Positions 36,417-46,337 of a stretch of 64,000 nucleotides of DNA are shown here, piece by piece (the first letter of the stretch is position 1; every line of letters begins with the position of its first letter). The notes under the pieces were generated by a model. That model made no database searches, had not been told where the DNA came from, and saw only the letters and a list, made by a program, of their open reading frames with translations. The position numbers were made by a program, and so were the translations under genes. This DNA is from Planctomycetota bacterium (GTDB taxonomy: Bacteria > Planctomycetota > UBA1135 > GCA-002686595). The stretch covers positions 248,001-312,000 of the forward strand of contig JACKHV010000001.1 of the NCBI GenBank assembly GCA_020638835.1, in the 5' to 3' direction.

Positions 36417-38233
36417 CGCGCCGCTCCGGGGACGAGGTTCGGTTCGACGCGACGCGCGCGCAGGAAGTACCAATCGAGGAGCAACGCGCCGAGCGCGAGG
36501 CTCGCGAGCAGGAGCTCGACCCAAGACGTGCCGGCGCGCTGTTCCGCGAGCTCGACCGAGGATCGTCGGTCGCCCGCGTCGAGTTGCGTCAAGTCGCTCT
36601 CCGCGTCGTCACCGAAGTGTACGGCGAACTCGGCCAGCTCTTGGCCGTCCCGTCTCAGGCGATACCGACCGACGTCGGCGAGGTCCTCGACGACGAGCAT
36701 GCCGCGCGCGCGCAGCTCACGCGTGCCGCTCGGCGTCTCGAGCTCGTAGTCGCAGACCTCGTCGGAGCGGAAGCGGAAGCTCTCACCGATCGCCAAGCTC
36801 GTGCGCTCCGGACCGTCGAGTTCGCGCCGTCGCAGCTCCGCGAGGTTGTCGAGCAGGATCGGCCAGTCCGGCGAGCGCTGGAGCGACGAGCGCGCGACGT
36901 CGAGGTTCAGGTGGAAGAGGACGCGCGCCGCGTCGCGCTCTTCCGTCAGCAGCGGGAGGTTGCCCGCGCTGATCAGCGGGAGGCCGGGGAGCTCGACGTC
37001 GGCGCCGGCGCTCCAGACGACGCCGTCGAGCACGACGCCGGAGAGCAGCGGGTTGCTCTTCTCGGTGAGGAAGGGCCCGACGAGGTCCACGCGTTCGCCG
37101 GCGGGTTCGTGCAGCACGAGGCACCACGTGCGCGGACCGCCGCTCGGTTCGGTCGCGAACAGCAAGTGCGCGGAGTCGGGGGACTTCGCCCGCGCCGAGT
37201 CGTCGACGATCGCGAGGAGCCGGTCGAGCGTGCGCGCGTCCGGTGTGGACGCGGTGAAGCCGAGGCGTTGTTCGAGCTCGGCGCCGAGCGTCGAGTCGAT
37301 GCCGAGCGCGCGCAGCGGCGGAGGAGCGAGCAGCGCGGTGTCGTCCAGCGCGAAGCCGTCGGGTTGAAGCGACGCGCGCAGTAGCGGCGTGCCCGCGGGA
37401 ATGTCGAAGCTGAAGTGACGTCGCTCGCGCGGCTGCAGCTCGATCGACTTCGCGGCGAGGACGACGTCGTCCACGTCGAGCGCGACGCGCGTCTGCGCGA
37501 GATCACCGGACTGGTTGACGACCGTCAGCAGTACGCGCTCGCTTCCCGGACCCGCCGTTCCGTGCGCGAGCCGCGACGCGCGCGCGATCGCGAGATTGGG
37601 CGTTGGGCGACCGAGCGCGACGATCCCGACGCGGTCGGGATGGCGCCCCGGGTCGTGGTGATCGGTGAACAACGTCACCGCGCGGTCGCCGGCGAGCTGC
37701 AGCGCGAGCGACGTGGACGGCTCGAGGTCGTGGCGACCGGCCGTGGCGCTCGCCGGATAGCTCTCGAGCGCGGCGAGCGCTTCCGCGGGGAAGGCCGCCG
37801 GTCCGCTCAGGATCGTCGGGCGCGCGCCGCTCGCGACGAGCGTGACGCGCGAGCCGGAAGGCAGGCTGTCGATCAGATCAGCGGCGCGCTCCGCCGCAAG
37901 TTCCGCGAAGCTCTCCGCTGCGCCGTCAGCCTTCGCGCTCATCGACGCGGAAGTGTCGAGCACGACGACAAGGTGGCGCGCCTCGAGCCCTCCGCACGAG
38001 CGCGGTCCCGCGATGGCGAGGCCGAGTAACAACGCGAGCGAGAGTTCCGCCCAGAAGCTGCGCGAAGACAGCAGGCGATCGCGACGTCGTCCGGAGAGCG
38101 AGGTCGTCGTCCGCGACTCCCACAGGAACAGCGCGCTGACCGTGCGCGGCTCGAAGCGACGACGGAAGTAGTGCAGCGCGAGCACCGTCGGCACGCCGAG
38201 CAGCGCGAGGAGTCCCAGCGGATTCAGGAACAT
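36413..38233 (-). CDS. BatA-like protein with VWA domain
   Basis: The 606-residue protein begins with the BatA N-terminal membrane region (MFLNPLGLLALLGVPTVLALHY, seen as FLNPLGLLALLGVPTVLAL), the second helix WAELSLALLLGLAIAG and a VWA domain with DTSASM at 93-98. The middle is an extracytoplasmic region and a C-terminal helix (SWVELLLASLALGALLLDWYF in part) anchors the end. It is the usual companion of the double-VWA protein, with which it overlaps by 4 bp, and both belong functionally to the MoxR operon on the other strand. Confidence 0.88.
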   Translation of the reverse strand: MFLNPLGLLALLGVPTVLALHYFRRRFEPRTVSALFLWESRTTTSLSGRRRDRLLSSRSFWAELSLALLLGLAIAGPRSCGGLEARHLVVVLDTSASMSAKADGAAESFAELAAERAADLIDSLPSGSRVTLVASGARPTILSGPAAFPAEALAALESYPASATAGRHDLEPSTSLALQLAGDRAVTLFTDHHDPGRHPDRVGIVALGRPTPNLAIARASRLAHGTAGPGSERVLLTVVNQSGDLAQTRVALDVDDVVLAAKSIELQPRERRHFSFDIPAGTPLLRASLQPDGFALDDTALLAPPPLRALGIDSTLGAELEQRLGFTASTPDARTLDRLLAIVDDSARAKSPDSAHLLFATEPSGGPRTWCLVLHEPAGERVDLVGPFLTEKSNPLLSGVVLDGVVWSAGADVELPGLPLISAGNLPLLTEERDAARVLFHLNLDVARSSLQRSPDWPILLDNLAELRRRELDGPERTSLAIGESFRFRSDEVCDYELETPSGTRELRARGMLVVEDLADVGRYRLRRDGQELAEFAVHFGDDAESDLTQLDAGDRRSSVELAEQRAGTSWVELLLASLALGALLLDWYFLRARRVEPNLVPGAAR

Positions 38234-38321
38234 GGGCGGCCGACATCATCGGCTCTGCCCGCGCGGAGCGGCAGCGGAAATGCCGCGAAGCTCGGCGATC
38301 GACCGCTCGGCCTTCGAAGTC

Positions 38322-39008
38322 TCAGAAGTTGGCCGACTTGACGCGCACGACCGGCGTCAGAGTCGGAGGGTCTGCGACCAACGGATCGCCCCAGCCGTCC
38401 TTCGCGAACGGACCGGTCGAGGGCAGGTAGCCCTTCGTGACGAGCTTCGAGAGCAGGCTCGTGTAGGAAGAGGGCAGCGGGTCGTCCGCGAGCCAGGTCG
38501 CGTTGTAGTGCTGAATCGCTTGGTTGACGATGCGGAGCGTCTCGAGCGTCTTCTCGCGGCGGATCGGCGTCACGTCGAGGACGATGTCGAGGTCGTTGCC
38601 GTCCCCGAAGGCGCCGCCTTCGCCGGGGCTCTCGATCGTCAGCTGCGAGCCGCTCGCCGTGAAGCGGTAGGGCTGCGACCACGCGTCGACCGCGTACTGC
38701 GAGAGCCCGGAGTTGCGGTCGATGCTGAAGGCCGCGAGGTACGGCCCGGTCCAGCCGGCCACCGAGGGGTTCTGCTCCATGTCGGCGGTCGAGGAGGGGA
38801 GCACGCCCGTGTCGCGGAAGTACTCGGCCGCGGCGCCCTGGAGGCCTTCGAGCTCGGAGAGCGTCGCGCGACGCGCCTTCGAGTTGATCGCGGCGGAGGC
38901 GAGCGGGATGGCGGCGCCCGCGACGATCGCCATGATCGAGATCACGATGATCATCTCGAGCAGCGTGAAGCCGCCCGATGCCTTGAAGCGTTCTCGTCGT
39001 GCGATCAT
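38322..39008 (-). CDS. GspG-like major pseudopilin
   Basis: The 228-residue protein has a type III prepilin leader with cleavage expected at Gly13/Phe14 (SGGFTLLEMIIVISI) and Glu at +5. It is larger than canonical GspG (about 140 residues) because of a C-terminal extension. It is the last gene of the secretion operon, 4 bp after the GspF-like gene, the expected G position. Confidence 0.88.
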   Translation of the reverse strand: MIARRERFKASGGFTLLEMIIVISIMAIVAGAAIPLASAAINSKARRATLSELEGLQGAAAEYFRDTGVLPSSTADMEQNPSVAGWTGPYLAAFSIDRNSGLSQYAVDAWSQPYRFTASGSQLTIESPGEGGAFGDGNDLDIVLDVTPIRREKTLETLRIVNQAIQHYNATWLADDPLPSSYTSLLSKLVTKGYLPSTGPFAKDGWGDPLVADPPTLTPVVRVKSANF

Positions 39009-39012
39009 GGCA

Positions 39013-40206
39013 TCAACCGATGTTCTCGTAGAGCTGGAAGAGCGGAAGGACGGCGGCCATCAGGATGAACGCCACGACGCCGCCCGCGCCGAGCAGGATG
39101 CAGGGCTCGAGCAGGCTGAGGAACTTCTTCACCGTGCGCGGAATCTCGTCGTCGTAGTACTCCGCGACCTTGGCAAGCACGGAGTCGAGCGCGCCGGCCT
39201 TCTCGCCGACGTGGATCATCTGGATCAGCAGCGGGTCGACTTGCGGTTCCTGCTCGAGCGCCTTGGAGATCGCCTCGCCGCGACGAATGCGGGCGATCGC
39301 GCGGCCGAAGGAGGCCGCGAGCGCCGCGTTCCCGCACGTCTCGGACGCGATGGTGAGCGTCGTGAACACGTCGCAGCCCGCACTGTGCAGGGTGGCCGCC
39401 GTGGAAGCGAAACGCGACATCGCGAGCTTCTGCACCAGGGGCCCGAGCTTGGGGACCTTCAGTAGGGCGCCGTGGACGGCACGCTTGACCGCGGGAACGC
39501 GCCACGCGCTGATCGCGCCGCAGACGAGCGCCGCGCAGGCGACGCCGACGACCACGATGTTCCCACGCAGGAAGTCCGACGCGCCGAGCACGATCTGCGT
39601 CTGCCACGGCAGCTCGGCGCCGGCGGGGAACAACCCCATGATCTTCGGTAGCACGAAGAGCAGCAGGATGGCGATCAGGCCGAGGATCGCGCACGCCAGG
39701 ATCGCCGGGTAGATCAGCGCCTGCACCGCGGTCGCTCGCATCGCGCGCGCCCACTCGAGGTACTTCGCGAGGCGCGTCAGGATGCGGTCGAGGGCGCCGG
39801 AGGCTTCACCGGCGCGGACGGACGCGCTGTAGATCGGGGGGAAGACGCGCGGGAACGGCTTCATGACCTCCGACAGGCTGTTGCCTGCCTCGAGACCGGT
39901 GACCATGCGCTCGACGAGTTCTTGTCCGCTGGGGGTGGCGAGTCGGCGTCCGATGCCGCGCAGTCCGTCGATGATCGGGATGCCCGCACCCGTCACGGTC
40001 GCGAGCTGCGTGGTGAAGGTCACGATCTCGTCGCGCGTCAAGCGTGCGCGGGAACGGGAGTGACGCTCGCCGACGGCTGTCGCGCTGGTGAGCAGCAAGC
40101 CCTTGCGCTCGAGCGCGCGGTCGAGCGCGACCTCGTTCTCGGCGACTTGCACGCCGCGCACTTGCCTGCCGCCCGCCCCGGCGGCGACGAACTCATACGT
40201 CTCCAC
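39013..40206 (-). CDS. GspF/PilC-type inner-membrane platform protein
   Basis: The 397-residue protein begins at GTG 40206. It has two GspF repeats (FTTQLATVTGAGIPIIDGL and a second copy near MSRFASTAATLHSAGCDVF) and three transmembrane helices. The C-terminal FILMAAVLPLFQLYENIG is characteristic of the family. It interacts with the ATPase encoded just upstream, whose stop it overlaps by 14 bp. Confidence 0.93.
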   Translation of the reverse strand: METYEFVAAGAGGRQVRGVQVAENEVALDRALERKGLLLTSATAVGERHSRSRARLTRDEIVTFTTQLATVTGAGIPIIDGLRGIGRRLATPSGQELVERMVTGLEAGNSLSEVMKPFPRVFPPIYSASVRAGEASGALDRILTRLAKYLEWARAMRATAVQALIYPAILACAILGLIAILLLFVLPKIMGLFPAGAELPWQTQIVLGASDFLRGNIVVVGVACAALVCGAISAWRVPAVKRAVHGALLKVPKLGPLVQKLAMSRFASTAATLHSAGCDVFTTLTIASETCGNAALAASFGRAIARIRRGEAISKALEQEPQVDPLLIQMIHVGEKAGALDSVLAKVAEYYDDEIPRTVKKFLSLLEPCILLGAGGVVAFILMAAVLPLFQLYENIG

Positions 40207-41866
40207 GTTCTTCCAGGGTCAGGCGGTGGCTGGCGTTGACGCGCAGGATCTCCTCCATCGTCGTGACGCCTGCGGAGACGAGGCGACGGCCGTCGTCCTC
40301 GAGGCTCTGAAAGCCTTGTTGCTTCGCGAGCTGTTGCAGCGTGCCGAGCCCGCTTCCGGTGCGCAGCGCGTCCGCCATGCTGTCGTCGGGCACGAAGAGC
40401 TCAGCGAGGACGGTGCGGCCCGCGAGGCCCGAGCCGTTGCAGCGGTCGCAGCCCGCTCCGCGGCGCAAGTGTTCGACCTCGCGCCCGAGCCAGCGCAGCT
40501 CCACGTCAGTGGGCGGGACCAGCTGCGCGCAGCTGTCGCAGACGCGTCGCACGAGGCGCTGACCGAGCGCGCCGATCAACGAGTCCTCGATCATGAACGG
40601 CTCGATGCCGATGTCGGCGAGGCGCGGGATCACGCCGAGTGCGCTGTTCGTGTGGAGCGTCGACAGGACCAGGTGTCCCGTCATCGACGCCTTGATCGCC
40701 ATGTCGGCCGTCTCCTGGTCGCGGATCTCGCCGATCAAGATCACGTCGGGGTCCTGGCGCAGGAGGGCGCGCAGTCCGGAGTGGAAGTTGAACCCAATCG
40801 AGGGGTCGACTTGACTCTGGCGCAGGAGCGGCATGCGGTACTCGACCGGGTCCTCGACTGTTGCGACGTTGCGTTCGGTCGCGTCGATCATCGAGAGCAT
40901 CGAGTAGAGCGTCGTCGTCTTGCCGGATCCTGTGGGACCGGTGACGAGGAACAACCCGTGCGGGCGCTGGATGATGCGCTGCAGCAAGCGTTGGTACTGG
41001 CTCGAGATGCCGAGCGATCCGAGCTTCATGCAGCCGCCCGATCGGTCCAGGATGCGCAGCACGACGTTCTCACCGTAGGTGCATGGCATGACCGACACAC
41101 GCATGTCGATCTGGTGGTCACCGACGAGCATCGAGAGGCGACCGTCCTGCGGACGGCGACGCTCTGAGATGTCGAGCGACGACATGATCTTGATCCGCGA
41201 GACGACGGCGGCGGTCACGCCCTGGGGCAGGTTCTCGCCCGTGTGCAGCACACCGTCGATGCGGTACCTGATGCGGCAGATGCGCTCCTCGGGCTCGACG
41301 TGGATGTCGGTCGCGCCGCGGTTGATCCCGTCGAGCAACACCGCCTCGGTCAAGGCCTCGACCGGATAGTCGACGTGCTCGTCGGCGTGGAGCGCTTGAA
41401 GTTCCTGGAAGATCTTCGCGACGACGCTCTCGGCCGACTCGAGGTGGCCGCGCGTCAGCGACTTGATCACGCGCTCCGACGTGATCGCGACGTCGAGCGG
41501 GTAGGGGAAGCGTTCCCGAACGCGTGCGACGCAGTGCGGATCGTCAGGGCTGACCATCACGATGCGCAGCGTCCCGTCGACGAGCGAGTACGGGAACGAC
41601 TGCGTCTCCCGCACGAAGTCCGCGTCGAGGGTGGATGCGATCAGCGGATCGACCTGCACGTCCTGTTCGCGCAGGAACGGCAGCCCCATGTCCTCGGCGA
41701 GCAACTCGAGGATGTCTTCGTGCGTGCAGAAGGCCAGCGAGACGAGGATCTCGCCGAGCGCGCGGTGCGCTCGCTTCTGCTCACCCAGCGCGACTTCGAG
41801 CTGGGCCTCGGTCAGGCGACCCTTCTCGATCAGTCGGTCGCCGAGCCTTCCCTTGAGCGTCACCAT
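40193..41866 (-). CDS. GspE/PilB-type secretion ATPase
   Basis: The 557-residue ATPase has an N-terminal GspE domain, Walker A GPTGSGKTTTLYS at about 312-322, the Asp box RQDPDVILIGEIRDQETADMA in part and the His box STLHTNSALG. The zinc tetracysteine is present as CDSCAQ and CDRCNG near 455-490. It powers assembly of the pseudopilus. Adjacent F, D and G genes confirm the role. Confidence 0.94.
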   Translation of the reverse strand: MVTLKGRLGDRLIEKGRLTEAQLEVALGEQKRAHRALGEILVSLAFCTHEDILELLAEDMGLPFLREQDVQVDPLIASTLDADFVRETQSFPYSLVDGTLRIVMVSPDDPHCVARVRERFPYPLDVAITSERVIKSLTRGHLESAESVVAKIFQELQALHADEHVDYPVEALTEAVLLDGINRGATDIHVEPEERICRIRYRIDGVLHTGENLPQGVTAAVVSRIKIMSSLDISERRRPQDGRLSMLVGDHQIDMRVSVMPCTYGENVVLRILDRSGGCMKLGSLGISSQYQRLLQRIIQRPHGLFLVTGPTGSGKTTTLYSMLSMIDATERNVATVEDPVEYRMPLLRQSQVDPSIGFNFHSGLRALLRQDPDVILIGEIRDQETADMAIKASMTGHLVLSTLHTNSALGVIPRLADIGIEPFMIEDSLIGALGQRLVRRVCDSCAQLVPPTDVELRWLGREVEHLRRGAGCDRCNGSGLAGRTVLAELFVPDDSMADALRTGSGLGTLQQLAKQQGFQSLEDDGRRLVSAGVTTMEEILRVNASHRLTLEERGDV

Positions 41867-41878
41867 CGGAGTCTTGTC

Positions 41879-43327
41879 CTAGAGGTCCTCGGCCGGGCTG
41901 AGTCCGGACGTGCGGAGCGTCTCGCGGTACTCGCCGCGCATCTGCTTCGAGAGCCGCGCGCTTTGCGTCGTGCTGAGCACGCGCGGCGTCACGAAGACGA
42001 GCAGCTGACGGCGCTGCGACTGGTCGATGTCCGAGCGGAAGAGGCGCCCGACGAGCGGGATGTCCATCAGCAGCGGAACCCCCGTGTCGTCCTCGCTGAT
42101 CGCGTTCTGGATCAGACCACCGAGGACGGCCGTGTGCCCGTCCTGGACCGACATGACGGTCGAGAGGTTGCGGGAGTCGAGCACCGGGATGTCCTGGAAG
42201 TAGTCGACAACGTTCGAGAACTTCTGCTCGATCACGATCTCGACCACGCCGCCTTCCTGGATCGTGGGCGTCACGGACATCGTGAGTCCGGACTCCTTGA
42301 ACTCGACTTCTTCCGCGGTGGAAGTGCCGGCGGAACCACCGCCGACGTTCGTCTCGACCGTCGCGCGGATGTAGGGGATCTCGGTGACGACCTCGACCTT
42401 GGCGGGGCTCTTCGTCACGGCGAGGACGCGAGGCGAGCTGAGCACGTTCACGCCGGCGTACTGCTGCAAGGCGGTCAGCGTGGCCGAGAGCGGAATGTCC
42501 GTGTTGTCGAGCGTCGCCGTGAACTCGCCGTTGCCCGTCGCCAGGTTCTGCGCGAGGGTCAGGAAGTTCGGGCCGCCGATCTCGGCGTCGGTCATCGCGT
42601 AGGAGATGCCGAGCTCGAACGTATCGTTGAGCGTCAGCTCGACGAGCTCGAGCTCGAGGAGCACCTGTCGCTTCAAGCGGTCCGCGCTGTCGAGATAGTC
42701 CGAGACCAACTCGACGTCGCGCGCCGAACCGTCGAGAACGATCAGGTTCTGCTCCGCGTTGACGACGAGCCGTGCGTTCGACGAGACGAGGCGCGTCAGG
42801 TCCTCGACGATGCCCGCCGCGTCGATCGATTGGACGCGGAAGTGCGCCGTGCTCGGCTCGCTCCCGTCGTTCGCGGTCACCCAGTAGATGCCCGGAGGGT
42901 CTTCGACGAGGCGCAGGCCGTTCTGCTTCAGCAGCACCTGCAGCGCGTCGTCCAGCGTGATCGCCGGGAAGGACGCGTCGACCAGTCGGTCGAGTCCGGC
43001 ATCGAGGTAGATGTTCACGCCGCCCGCCTCTGCGATCATGTGGATCGCCGTTGCGAGCTGCACGCCGCGCATCTGGAAGCTGTTCACGCCGTCGCCGCCG
43101 ATGTGAGGGCTCTGCGGCTCCGCCTTGACCCAGGCGTCACCCGTGTCCGCCACGAAGGCCGACTCTTCGTCCTCGAGGCCGTCGACCGCGGGGAACTCGA
43201 TCGGATTCGCGGCCTCGACGGCGGCGCGCTCGGGGATCGTGGGCCCGAACACGCTGCAGCCGCTCGAGAGGGCGACGGCGAGTCCGGTCGCGAGGTGTCG
43301 CAAGGAAGGCGTGTGCTGTGTGCTCAT
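41879..43327 (-). CDS. GspD/PilQ-type secretin lipoprotein
   Basis: The 482-residue protein has a lipobox at LSSGC (Cys24), short N-domains (about 85-220) and a C-terminal secretin domain with VNVLSSPRVLAVTKSPAKV and VPLLMDIPLVGRLFRS, both hallmarks. It forms the outer-membrane pore. At 482 residues it is shorter than GspD and close to MshL-like secretins with fewer N-domains. Its start overlaps the upstream gene by ATGA. Confidence 0.92.
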   Translation of the reverse strand: MSTQHTPSLRHLATGLAVALSSGCSVFGPTIPERAAVEAANPIEFPAVDGLEDEESAFVADTGDAWVKAEPQSPHIGGDGVNSFQMRGVQLATAIHMIAEAGGVNIYLDAGLDRLVDASFPAITLDDALQVLLKQNGLRLVEDPPGIYWVTANDGSEPSTAHFRVQSIDAAGIVEDLTRLVSSNARLVVNAEQNLIVLDGSARDVELVSDYLDSADRLKRQVLLELELVELTLNDTFELGISYAMTDAEIGGPNFLTLAQNLATGNGEFTATLDNTDIPLSATLTALQQYAGVNVLSSPRVLAVTKSPAKVEVVTEIPYIRATVETNVGGGSAGTSTAEEVEFKESGLTMSVTPTIQEGGVVEIVIEQKFSNVVDYFQDIPVLDSRNLSTVMSVQDGHTAVLGGLIQNAISEDDTGVPLLMDIPLVGRLFRSDIDQSQRRQLLVFVTPRVLSTTQSARLSKQMRGEYRETLRTSGLSPAEDL

Positions 43328-44133
43328 CGGTCTTCGTCCTGCTCGGCGGTGGGGGCGCTCTCTTCGAGTTGGGGTTGCGTGGTGACTGGCGCGGTCCGCA
43401 CGTCCGTGGGGGAGAGGTAGCGCAGCTCCGGGACGGGGTTCGGCGTGTTCGTCGGGGCGTCTGCGCTCTCGCCTCTCTCGTCCGTCGCCGCGGCGCGCGT
43501 CCGGAAGGGCGCGAGCTGGAGCCAGCGGGAGTTCCCGCCGCCTTCGATCCGAACGCGACGCGGCTCGATCTCGACGACCGTGACGCCCGTCGTCAGCTCG
43601 TCGCCGACGCGCACGAGCCGGTCTCCGAGCATCGCCAAGGTTCCGGACTGTCCGTGGATGACCGCCGTCAGAGACTGCGCGCGCGCGAAGTCGTCGAGCG
43701 CGTCTTCGGCGAGCTTACGGGACAGAGCTTCGCCGCTGCTCGCGGGCAGAGCGCTGGGCTCGGTCTGCTGCACAGTCGGCGTGACCGCCGCGTTCGACGT
43801 CGTGCGGACGTCCGCCAGCAGCTGGTCGAGGTCGACGCGGCGCGGTCCGCCGAAGGCGCGCAGACGTTCCGTAGTCCGCTCGAGCTGTTCGGCGAGGGAA
43901 CCCTTCGTCGCGGATTCGCTCCAGTCCTCCGCTTCCGGCTCGAACTCGTCCTCGAGCGCAGCGTCGTAGGAGTCGTCGAAGGCGTCGTCCCCTCCCGCGC
44001 TCGCTTCGTCGTCGAACTCGGGACGCGGAGCCGTCGGCTTCTGCACGACGCCCGTCATCAGCTGGGGGATCCAGATCGCGACAGCGGTCAGCGCGAGCAC
44101 GCTCGTAGTGAGTTTCTTGGCCTTGGGATTCAT
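43324..44133 (-). CDS. GspC/PilP-like assembly protein
   Basis: The 269-residue bitopic protein (ATG 44133; GTG at 44136 is also possible) has one N-terminal helix, an acidic disordered region (about 35-75) and a small beta domain (AVIHGQSGTLAMLGDRLVRVGDEL, seen in part) like the HR or PilP domain of GspC/PilP. Location between O-like and D genes supports the assignment. The sequence alone is weak. Confidence 0.65.
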   Translation of the reverse strand: MNPKAKKLTTSVLALTAVAIWIPQLMTGVVQKPTAPRPEFDDEASAGGDDAFDDSYDAALEDEFEPEAEDWSESATKGSLAEQLERTTERLRAFGGPRRVDLDQLLADVRTTSNAAVTPTVQQTEPSALPASSGEALSRKLAEDALDDFARAQSLTAVIHGQSGTLAMLGDRLVRVGDELTTGVTVVEIEPRRVRIEGGGNSRWLQLAPFRTRAAATDERGESADAPTNTPNPVPELRYLSPTDVRTAPVTTQPQLEESAPTAEQDEDR

Positions 44134-44756
44134 CACTCGTCCTCGAAGGAGGTGTCTTCTGATCGCGGGGCGGCCTGCGGGGGGATGGCTTGGTAGAGAT
44201 CGAGCGCGGCGTGGATCTCGAACTGCGCGTCGGTCGCGGAGAGGCGGTCGAGCTGGAAGTTGCGCACGGTGACCGGGTAGCCCAGCGCGCGGACGCTGTC
44301 GAGGAGGCGCGCCAGCGAGCCGGGCCCTCCGCGACCGGACAGCGAGATCTCCGCGAGCCCGACCGAGTCGTCGAGCGTCGCGTAGCGAGTGGGCACGAAC
44401 TCTGAGACGCTGAGCGCGGCGAGGTCGAACCCGCTCGGCTCGGCGAGTAGCTGCAAGGCGGCGCGCACGTCGATGCTGGACAGTCCGTGTGGAAGCAGTT
44501 CGGCGGTCGTGCGGTCGAGCCGTTCGACGAAGCCTTCGCCACCGGCGGCGCGAAAGGCCTCGAGTTCGGAGCGCAAGCGCGCGGCGCGGACCGAGTCCTC
44601 CAGCGCGTAGGTGTACCGCGTCCTCGCGGAGTACAGGCTGCGCAGCGGAAGCCCCACGGCGCCGACCAGGGCGAGGCAGGTGAACAGGGCGGGCGCCCAG
44701 TTCTGCAGCAGGCGCTTGGTCGCGCCTTCCTTGAGGTTGTCGAGGCGCGTGATCAT
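44133..44756 (-). CDS. PilO/GspM-like assembly protein
   Basis: The 207-residue bitopic protein has a helix near residues 22-42 (WAPALFTCLALVGAVGLPL), a coiled-coil segment and a C-terminal alpha/beta fold (ISLSGRGGPGSLARLLDSV) of the ferredoxin-like type used by PilO and GspM. The ATG at 44756 shares ATGA with the upstream gene, so I prefer it over one five codons earlier. Confidence 0.68.
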   Translation of the reverse strand: MITRLDNLKEGATKRLLQNWAPALFTCLALVGAVGLPLRSLYSARTRYTYALEDSVRAARLRSELEAFRAAGGEGFVERLDRTTAELLPHGLSSIDVRAALQLLAEPSGFDLAALSVSEFVPTRYATLDDSVGLAEISLSGRGGPGSLARLLDSVRALGYPVTVRNFQLDRLSATDAQFEIHAALDLYQAIPPQAAPRSEDTSFEDE

Positions 44757-46192
44757 CGACGGGCCTCGCAAGTCGCGCGCACGTCGATCGGGAAGCCTCC
44801 CGTCGCGTCGTCCGCTTCGAAGGTGGTGGGGAGCTCCAGAACGACTTCGGACAGCGTCGGATCCGAGGCGAGCGCGACTTCGATCTCGCGCGCGACGCGC
44901 AGGGCGTTCAGCGGCGAGCTGGTCGTGGCCGCCGAGAAACGCAGCTCGTGTTTCCCTTCCATGCCGCTCGTCACCGAGATCGAGAGTAGCTGCGCGCGTC
45001 CATGGAGCGCGTCGAGCACGGACGCCATCACTTCCGCGTAGTCGGGAGCGTCCGCGCCGATCTGCACGGCGCGCCCCATGCGCTGCTCGATCAAGTGCAT
45101 CGAGTCACCGACGGCGGACTGCTTCCGCTCGAGGATATCGAGGTCCGCGGACTCTCCTTGCAGCGTGGCGATCTCGTTCAAGAGGTGCGCGCGAGGTTCT
45201 TCCACGGCGCGCTGGACGATGCCGAATCCGAGCAACAGGGACGCCGCGCAGGCAGCCAGGCCCGCGGCTGCAACGAGCCGAGGGGGCGGAAGCGGAACGT
45301 TCACGTCGATCGCGAGCGGTCCGCCGTAGGAGCACGACGCGAGCAGGGCGATACGGCCGGCCTCGGGATCCGGCGCATCGGTGCCGGGGTCGCACTGCAC
45401 GCGCGTTCCGGGCAGCGCCGTCGCGACGGCCTGCGACAGCAATCCGCCGCGCTCGGGCGGCATGCCGATGATGTGCGCCGCGGCGACTTCCGCGCCGCGC
45501 TGCGACTTGCGCCAGAACGCCGCGGCGGTCCGCGCGAGCTGCAGCAGGCCGGTGACGAGCTGCGGGTTCTCGCGCAGGTCGCCGTCGAGCGTGTCGCTGC
45601 TGACGAGCTGGTCGCCTGAAACGAGGCTGACTTCGACGGCTTCGTGAGACACCGTGATCACGAGCGTCGCTTTGCCGTCCTCCGTTCTGAACTCATCAGA
45701 TCGCCGCAATCCGGCGAGGGTGGCAGAGACCACGCCTCGAACGTGCAGGCGGGCACGGCGCAGGCGGATCAGGAGAGACTCCGTGAAGTCCCGCTCCATC
45801 GAGAGTACGAGCCAGTTGCGGGCGCCGTCCTGTGCAGGGCCCACGTCGACGCCGGCGAAGATCGGGAACTCGTCGGTCGCCCGCGTGCTCGCGGTCTTGC
45901 GCTCCAGCACGCCGCGAAGCTCGCGCTTCCCGAGCGACGGGATCGCGAGCAGTTTGTGCGTCACGAGTCCCTCCGCGAGGGCCAGTCGACAGCGGTGCAG
46001 CTTGCCGCCCGCTCGCGTTCGTGCCTCGATGGCAGCGTGCGCGAAGTCGTCGACGCCCGTGCCGACGACGTCGGCGCAGGCGTAGCGCGGCTCTCCGTTC
46101 GCGCCGTACTCCAACCACTCGGCCTTGGAGGGCGAGAGCGAGAGCACGGCGTGACGTCGAGTCAGACTCTTGTGGGGGGACGCGTCGGGCAT
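44753..46192 (-). CDS. PilM-PilN/GspL-like fused assembly protein
   Basis: The 479-residue protein starts at ATG 46192. Residues 1-290 resemble the actin-like cytoplasmic part of PilM/GspL, and a helix near 297-317 (RLVAAAGLAACAASLLLGFG) leads to a PilN/GspL-like periplasmic part with coiled coil. It is the first apparatus gene, separated from the upstream pseudopilin by two hairpins. The call rests on architecture and gene order more than on motifs. Confidence 0.68.
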   Translation of the reverse strand: MPDASPHKSLTRRHAVLSLSPSKAEWLEYGANGEPRYACADVVGTGVDDFAHAAIEARTRAGGKLHRCRLALAEGLVTHKLLAIPSLGKRELRGVLERKTASTRATDEFPIFAGVDVGPAQDGARNWLVLSMERDFTESLLIRLRRARLHVRGVVSATLAGLRRSDEFRTEDGKATLVITVSHEAVEVSLVSGDQLVSSDTLDGDLRENPQLVTGLLQLARTAAAFWRKSQRGAEVAAAHIIGMPPERGGLLSQAVATALPGTRVQCDPGTDAPDPEAGRIALLASCSYGGPLAIDVNVPLPPPRLVAAAGLAACAASLLLGFGIVQRAVEEPRAHLLNEIATLQGESADLDILERKQSAVGDSMHLIEQRMGRAVQIGADAPDYAEVMASVLDALHGRAQLLSISVTSGMEGKHELRFSAATTSSPLNALRVAREIEVALASDPTLSEVVLELPTTFEADDATGGFPIDVRATCEARR

Positions 46193-46257
46193 CGGGACGG
46201 CAAGTGGGGGGCCGTTCGGACGCCGAGTCGTGAAGTGCGGCTCGGCGGAGGGAGGCA

Positions 46258-46316
46258 GCCGAGGGCGCGGGGGAACGCCCTCGGCCGCCAGGCCGAACAC
46301 AGAGCGAGTGTTCGGC
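46258..46316 (-). terminator. Tandem hairpins between pseudopilin and apparatus genes
   Basis: Two perfect stems are adjacent: a 10-bp stem (46258-46267 with 46276-46285) and a 9-bp stem (46292-46300 with 46308-46316). They lie in the 145-bp gap after the pseudopilin stop and before the pilM-like start. Neither is followed by a clear U run, so they may stabilise or attenuate the message and let the pilin be made in excess. Confidence 0.5.
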
Positions 46317-46337
46317 GTGTGGGCTCGAGTCCTGCGC

